This document shows, piece by piece, positions 62,801 through 64,000 of a DNA stretch of 64,000 bases. A program made the position numbers and the translations under genes. The DNA comes from Psylliodes chrysocephalus. Taxonomy: Eukaryota; Arthropoda; Insecta; Coleoptera; Chrysomelidae. Position 1 is the first letter of the stretch; every line of letters begins with the position of its first letter. The stretch covers positions 2,593,553 to 2,657,552 of the forward strand of contig OV651813.1 of NCBI GenBank assembly GCA_927349885.1, given 5' to 3'. The notes beneath the pieces are model-generated. The model worked only from the letters and a program-made list of their open reading frames with translations, did no database searches and was not told the DNA's origin.

Positions 62801-63295
62801 TCATCAGGTCATGCAAAAGCCTCACTGCCCTCAAACCAGCATCAGGACCTGCCAGTTCACAAAAACCAAAAGCTTTTACTTTTTTCCAACTTATCACTGG
62901 ACCACATGTACCTAATATCTGTCTTATCATAGCGTCGGGAGCTTTTTCAGTAATATTTCCTGAAATTCAATTGGAAAAACATAAATGTGTATGAGTATTT
63001 TCATTTTAATGAACTCACCGACAAATACAGTGACAGCTGGTCCCTGTACCTGTTTTGGCTGATCCCTGTTGGGATTTAATTTTGGAAAAGCCCTAATTTG
63101 AGGTGCGCTAGAAACTTGGATAGGTACCATCTAAAAAATTACGTTTAACTACGAGTTCTAAAAATACATTAATTGAACATTTCTTACATGTTGTATGGGC
63201 ATTACGGCTGGCATTAATGGAGCCGTAGGGGCTCCCATTTGCATATAAGCCATCGGAAGCCCTTGCATCATTGGTGGGCGGCCTGGATACGACAT
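36781..63295 (-). CDS. RBM25: RBM25, RRM/PWI splicing regulator (complete model)
   Basis: RNA-binding protein 25, a nuclear SR-like factor that works with U1 snRNP to steer 5' splice-site choice. Fourteen coding exons sum to 2505 nt: 63295-63188, 63130-63019, 62959-62735, 56943-56773, 56719-56613, 40302-40151, 39612-39274, 39216-39061, 39003-38853, 38796-38612, 38558-38411, 38044-37810, 37251-36929, 36873-36781. That gives 834 residues (human 843), and every junction keeps phase. Domain order: Pro/Met-rich N-terminus; RRM at about 69-147 (VTVFVGNI as RNP2, KAFGFCEL as RNP1); acidic linker with LDEETQ and RDLITREIGKF; RE/RD tract at about 292-405; FLEDYDDERDDIKYYKG; KRKLVPLDY; PWI domain at about 725-834 (KIRPWINKKIIEYIGE, LDEEAEVFVVKMWRLLIYE). 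Intron 5 (16 kb here) contains most of the repeats. The last nine exons also occur at 21667-25182. Confidence 0.96.
36929..37251 (-). CDS. RBM25: RBM25 exon 13, PWI domain (copy 2)
   Basis: 323 nt encoding the N-terminal part of the PWI domain: KNIKSLIEKIPTEKDALF, LDWSAIDNVLMEKKIRPWIN, FICSKVLAGSQPQ. Near-identical to human. Confidence 0.95.
37810..38044 (-). CDS. RBM25: RBM25 exon 12 (copy 2)
   Basis: 235 nt encoding WTQVQAPDEDSKHSF, GMKITLAKPITLQS, VFNPDEDDSN and KKRKLVPL. Human has VFNKFEDEDS and RKRKLVPLDY. Confidence 0.92.
38411..38558 (-). CDS. RBM25: RBM25 exon 11 (copy 2)
   Basis: 148 nt encoding YIMEQAAQELAAVEAEPIDS, then IHYSPAPPEPES. A variable acidic linker supported by phase and splice sites. 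Confidence 0.87.
38612..38796 (-). CDS. RBM25: RBM25 exon 10 (copy 2)
   Basis: 185 nt, AKREREEQYKPKLLIDVNLE followed by an Arg/Glu-rich helix. Phase 2 end. Confidence 0.9.
38853..39003 (-). CDS. RBM25: RBM25 exon 9 (copy 2)
   Basis: 151 nt encoding GRELQKRVAERLKEAEMDNR to GEHEDPNAEFER. Matches human ALQKRLRDREKEMEADERD and GHPDPDAELQR. Confidence 0.93.
39061..39216 (-). CDS. RBM25: RBM25 exon 8 (copy 2)
   Basis: 156 nt encoding AWETRERRKAKEYEKERE to RLKEFLEDYDDERDDIKYYK. The EFLEDYDD motif is diagnostic. Confidence 0.93.
39274..39612 (-). CDS. RBM25: RBM25 exon 7, RE/RD-rich domain (copy 2)
   Basis: 339 nt, mostly Arg-Glu and Arg-Asp dipeptides, ending KEAAYQERLR. This is the repetitive central domain of RBM25. 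Its antisense frames give spurious Ser/Arg and hydrophobic ORFs. Confidence 0.92.
40151..40302 (-). CDS. RBM25: RBM25 exon 6 (copy 2)
   Basis: 152 nt encoding KQEEEKEVRKKREEKEKDK, then SLSHSPSPARKK and RRRSRS. Phase 0 join to exon 5 across the 16 kb intron. Confidence 0.88.
41219..42016 (+). pseudogene. THAP-domain gene fragment (copy 2)
   Basis: Same as 26101-26900. The first piece ends at 41272 with GAG|gtaagt (a better donor than copy 1's AAG|gttagt) and the second begins at 41725. The amino acid at the junction is Glu instead of Lys. Confidence 0.6.
42130..42620 (-). pseudogene. LINE reverse-transcriptase fragment (copy 2)
   Basis: Second assembly copy of 27012-27545 with a deletion of about 40 bases near 42330 that removes CQSGFRPMHS and shifts the frame. 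A useful allele-specific marker. Confidence 0.82.
43363..43668. mobile_element. MITE (copy 2 of 28284-28586)
   Basis: Same inverted ends, with a small internal difference (a TCAATCAATCAA stretch). Confidence 0.72.
43676..43867 (+). pseudogene. Short LINE RT fragment (copy 2)
   Basis: Second assembly copy of 28595-28786 with one Asn to Lys change. Confidence 0.6.
45250..45728 (+). pseudogene. Tc1/mariner-superfamily DDE transposase fragment (copy 2)
   Basis: As 30167-30643 but with VIVMDNTPYHSRRVE, so the catalytic Asp is retained. The same in-frame TGA is present at 45538-45540. Confidence 0.75.
46506..47485 (+). pseudogene. Tc1 (DD34E) transposase, decayed (copy 2)
   Basis: Second assembly copy of 31417-32390. 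It keeps IIWNDEAKFKI in frame where copy 1 lost three bases (the catalytic Asp codon region), and reads SPNLSPIETLW. Confidence 0.85.
48550..49215. repeat. Same minisatellite, two units (copy 2)
   Basis: The marker word occurs at about 48661 and 48962 only. The middle unit of copy 1 is absent, which explains most of the length difference between the two large duplicates. Confidence 0.85.
49449..49503. repeat. (GAAA/GGAA)n microsatellite (copy 2)
   Basis: Shorter allele of the tract at 34676-34741. Confidence 0.85.
49910..51310. repeat. Minisatellite with a palindromic hairpin in each unit
   Basis: About six degenerate units with a period near 235 bases. Each carries AAAATGAAACTGAATAGTTA, then GGTACATATGTGTACC, a short AT spacer and its inverse GGTACACATATGTACC, then CTGAAATATT, GATAATGAACAGTT and TTTTTGTACCAGC. 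Hairpin cores lie near 50080, 50490, 50725, 50980 and 51170. No ORF. Confidence 0.8.
50206..50279 (-). mobile_element. hAT-like terminal fragment inside the minisatellite
   Basis: The minus strand reads CAGTGGCGCAGCCAGAAAC, a form common at ends of hAT-type elements and derived MITEs. It is next to a C-rich stretch and interrupts the spacing of the first two minisatellite units. Confidence 0.4.
51311..52464. other. RBM25 intron 5, nothing recognised
   Basis: AT-rich single-copy-looking sequence after the hairpin minisatellite. Confidence 0.5.
52535..52879. mobile_element. Foldback element with about 135-base arms
   Basis: The left arm 52535-52675 and right arm 52747-52879 are inverted copies: ACGTGCGGTTTTCGCTGATA against its complement, a shared TACAGGGTGTTTTTTAAAAT, AATTCACCGTAACCAAA and GGAACACCCTGTA at the loop side. 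The loop is about 70 bases. The cagggtgt word sits at both the inner and middle positions, as if two nested MITEs. Confidence 0.8.
53271..53490 (+). pseudogene. Unrecognised exon-like ORF with one stop
   Basis: ATG at 53271 opens MSSKFAIRNVASRYSTCKES, then QMRQEPKLDELKHRF, a TAA at 53376, and the same frame continues QENRLQNIFENTQRKRILRR, FNNLNIWILRNKGLFTN to a gtaagt at 53491. The first 100 bases are GC-richer than the surroundings. I do not recognise the protein. It could be a first exon of a short gene inside RBM25 intron 5, with the TAA as stop, or a decayed exon. Confidence 0.3.
53491..54897. other. RBM25 intron 5, nothing recognised
   Basis: AT-rich with short homopolymer runs. No gene or repeat supported. 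Confidence 0.45.
54898..54927. repeat. Perfect 30-bp palindrome
   Basis: AGATAAAATAATATG followed directly by its reverse complement, with no loop. AT-rich, alone between unrelated flanks. Confidence 0.8.
55284..55990 (+). mobile_element. 5'-truncated LINE 3' fragment
   Basis: Coding part to 55598 reads SSNFNKHITIL, VLYNVFVRSKIEYACIIWSP and LEKVYKRFVRTLHMKKYPN, the conserved region after the RT of Jockey-like LINEs. Beyond it is a non-coding 3' region ending near an AAATAAATAA stretch at about 55990. Confidence 0.7.
56293..56338 (-). other. GC-rich exon-like segment in RBM25 intron 5
   Basis: 46 nt from ATG: METAQSLLGSARGAA, ending GCTG|gtgagt, a strong donor. GC content is far above the flanks and the start context (caaATGg) is good. 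It could be a first coding exon of an unrecognised minus-strand gene or an alternative RBM25 start. No partner exon identified. Confidence 0.25.
56613..56719 (-). CDS. RBM25: RBM25 exon 5
   Basis: 107 nt encoding EVIEKWNKVLAEAEVEEEKR and DLITREIGKFREIMK. Matches human DLISREISKFRDTHK. Donor gtaagt. Confidence 0.92.
56773..56943 (-). CDS. RBM25: RBM25 exon 4
   Basis: 171 nt encoding AERRKKQKGTTSPLQDEP, EELDEETQIIDATALER and an acidic helix. Phase agrees with exon 3 (AAA G + CT). Confidence 0.9.
57225..57262 (-). repeat. LINE 3'-UTR stem-loop motif, inverted copy
   Basis: The minus strand reads ACATACAGATGCTTGCATCT followed by AGGTGCA. The LINE at 57430-62040 has ACATACAGATGTTTTTGCAT and CTAGGTGCA at about 61913-61940. 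Probably a short minus-strand LINE 3' end of the same family just upstream of the full one. Confidence 0.5.
57529..58188 (+). pseudogene. LINE ORF1 (gag-like)
   Basis: MVKPICLDCTNLSASEIRCL has a CxxC...CxxC start that may be a small zinc-binding unit, followed by HIKDKDQIIKDKEDIIELLK (coiled coil) and a basic region. A frameshift at about 58185 separates it from the CCHC knuckles, which read in a neighbouring frame to about 58400. Confidence 0.7.
58768..59124 (+). pseudogene. LINE ORF2 endonuclease, N-terminal part
   Basis: APE-type endonuclease start: MHLNIRSIKKNFDNFLVFLE, DIIILGET with the metal-binding Glu, then GVVIYIKNNI. Decayed after 59124. Confidence 0.75.
59445..59815 (+). mobile_element. 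Nested retroelement 3' end with (ATT)n tail
   Basis: Interrupts the endonuclease region of the host LINE. It contains a stem-loop AGTGCC-TTATT-GGCACT at about 59692-59708 and ends GAATAAATATT followed by (ATT)n. Confidence 0.65.
60006..61815 (+). pseudogene. LINE ORF2 reverse transcriptase and C-terminus
   Basis: Broken into frames 60006-60506, 60525-60854, 60874-61062, 61073-61387 and 61492-61815. All RT motifs are visible in order, including the catalytic YADD at about 61054, which spans a frame change. Confidence 0.85.
62041..62734. other. RBM25 intron 3 end, nothing recognised
   Basis: Region between the LINE tail and RBM25 exon 3. Only a GC-richer 60-base patch at about 62080-62140 stands out. 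Confidence 0.5.
62735..62959 (-). CDS. RBM25: RBM25 exon 3 (RRM core)
   Basis: 225 nt encoding GNITEKAPDAMIRQILGTCG to KTKIVLDEYK, with RNP1 KAFGFCEL and LRAVRLLHDLMIGDKRL. Very close to human RBM25. Confidence 0.96.
63019..63130 (-). CDS. RBM25: RBM25 exon 2
   Basis: 112 nt, MVPIQVSSAPQIRAFPKL to AVTVFV, ending in the first base of Gly. It holds the RNP2 strand of the RRM. Confidence 0.92.
63188..63295 (-). CDS. RBM25: RBM25 exon 1 (start)
   Basis: 108 nt, MSYPGRPPMMQGLPMAYMQM and onward, rich in Pro and Met like the human N-terminus. It is preceded by an acceptor-like tttag four bases before the ATG, so a non-coding 5' exon upstream is likely. Confidence 0.88.
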
Positions 63296-63694
63296 GCTTC
63301 TAAATTAAATATTAATCTCAATTAAGGACCCCCTAAAGCTATTAAATACACTATATTCACAGAATCAATTATCATACAATAAATATCACCGAATTAAAAA
63401 TGTCACTAAACTAGTTTCTATTCATCACTGTGGTAAGATGTTCTTAAATTTGTCAAAAAGCGAACGGCTTTAGATCAAGAGCTTCCATTTTATTCTTGCA
63501 TCTTCATCAAAAGCGTATTCGTTTTTCTCGAAACCACCATTGACAAATTTTTGACGGCGGTCATTTGTCATAATGTGACAATTGGCGTGTTCCGAAATTT
63601 GTATTTTATCACCAGGAGTGCGTTTAGAAACCTCGCACGGCGCGTCTGACCACATACAGACGTGCCTTTCGACGATTTTTCAAATCGTAATATT
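63296..63694 (-). promoter_or_regulatory. RBM25 5' region
   Basis: The region upstream of the RBM25 start has an acceptor-like site at the ATG and a GC-richer patch at about 63480-63660. A 61-codon minus ORF here (63655-63470) shows no family resemblance. Likely 5' UTR and promoter by position only. Confidence 0.4.
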
Positions 63695-63925
63695 GGGTCC
63701 TATGATTGAACGTTTATGTTATCCATAACGTACATGTTAAGTCGAATTTTAACAGTAATAAAGCAAGTTTGTATGATAGAAAACTGTTAAATTAGAACAT
63801 AACAGGCGGAAAATAACAGTAATGTGTTGAAAACCGTTTTTCATCATACGAACTTGCCTAATTACTGTTAAAACTGAGCCTAACATGTACGTTACGGATA
63901 ACGTAAACGTTCAATCATAGGACCC
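63695..63925. mobile_element. MITE with about 90-base TIRs and ATT target duplication
   Basis: The left end GGGTCCTATGATTGAACGTT is repeated in inverse at the right end (AACGTTCAATCATAGGACCC). Flanking ATT at 63692-63694 and 63926-63928. Non-coding, about 231 bases. The 3-bp duplication and GGG ends suggest a PIF/Harbinger-type MITE (inferred). Confidence 0.85.
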
Positions 63926-64000
63926 ATTAGGTATTCCAAACATCTATGATCTATGTTCCAAACTGAATGGCTACCAGTGGGTTTTGACACGTTATGATAC

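Noticed and set aside
62722..62994. Plus-strand 90-codon ORF
   Set aside because: Antisense of the RBM25 RRM exon.
63470..63655. Minus 61-codon ORF upstream of RBM25
   Set aside because: No recognisable motif. It lies where the RBM25 5' UTR or promoter is expected and is not joined in phase to the first coding exon.

Overview
The window is AT-rich, intron-dense, transposon-loaded animal nuclear DNA. Short introns, Jockey-type LINEs, Tc1/mariner remnants, many MITE/foldback elements and the gene sequences point to an insect, perhaps a beetle (low confidence at order level). There is no bacterial-style operon, CRISPR array, rRNA or tRNA that I can support.

Three host genes are present. (1) WDR75 (minus strand), a nucleolar WD40 protein of the small-subunit processome (UTP17 homologue), has exons 1-7 between 11834 and 4867 and is cut by an assembly gap. 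(2) DESI2 (plus strand), a PPPDE cysteine peptidase, starts head-to-head with WDR75 and has four coding exons at 12580-17767. (3) RBM25 (minus strand), an RRM + RE/RD-rich + PWI splicing factor, has 14 coding exons from 63295 down to 36781. They join in phase into 834 codons plus stop, close to the length of the human protein. Exon phases agree at every junction I could check in all three genes.

The most important structural fact is that the window holds two unmerged contig overlaps, each next to a gap of exactly 500 N. Bases 20266-34875 (end of the left contig) are a near-identical copy of 35376-49650 (start of the right contig), so the 3' half of RBM25 appears twice. Bases 1-4366 are a near-identical copy of 10346-14650, so WDR75 exons 1-2 and DESI2 exons 1-3 appear twice. 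The differences look allelic: the RBM25 coding differences I noted are synonymous, and there are small indels and a repeat-unit number change. False haplotypic duplication fits much better than biological tandem duplication.

Layout: 1-4366 second copy of the WDR75/DESI2 promoter region; 4367-4866 gap; 4867-9144 WDR75 exons 7-4 with a degraded Jockey LINE in intron 4; 9144-11834 WDR75 exons 4-1, with intron 2 filled by a 5'-truncated LINE; 12580-17767 DESI2; 17.8-20.3 kb intergenic with a foldback element and a LINE 3' fragment; 20.3-34.9 kb RBM25 3' half, copy 1, plus intron 5 repeats; 34876-35375 gap; 35.4-49.65 kb copy 2 of the same; 49.65-56.6 kb rest of RBM25 intron 5 (hairpin minisatellite, foldback, LINE fragment); 56.6-63.3 kb RBM25 exons 5-1 with a nearly full-length but decayed LINE in intron 4; 63.3-64.0 kb RBM25 5' region with a MITE.

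I did not find a new biological system. The strongest leads are the two assembly overlaps, a diverged WDR75-like exon in DESI2 intron 3, a minisatellite whose units each carry a palindromic hairpin, and an unrecognised exon-like ORF at 53.3 kb.
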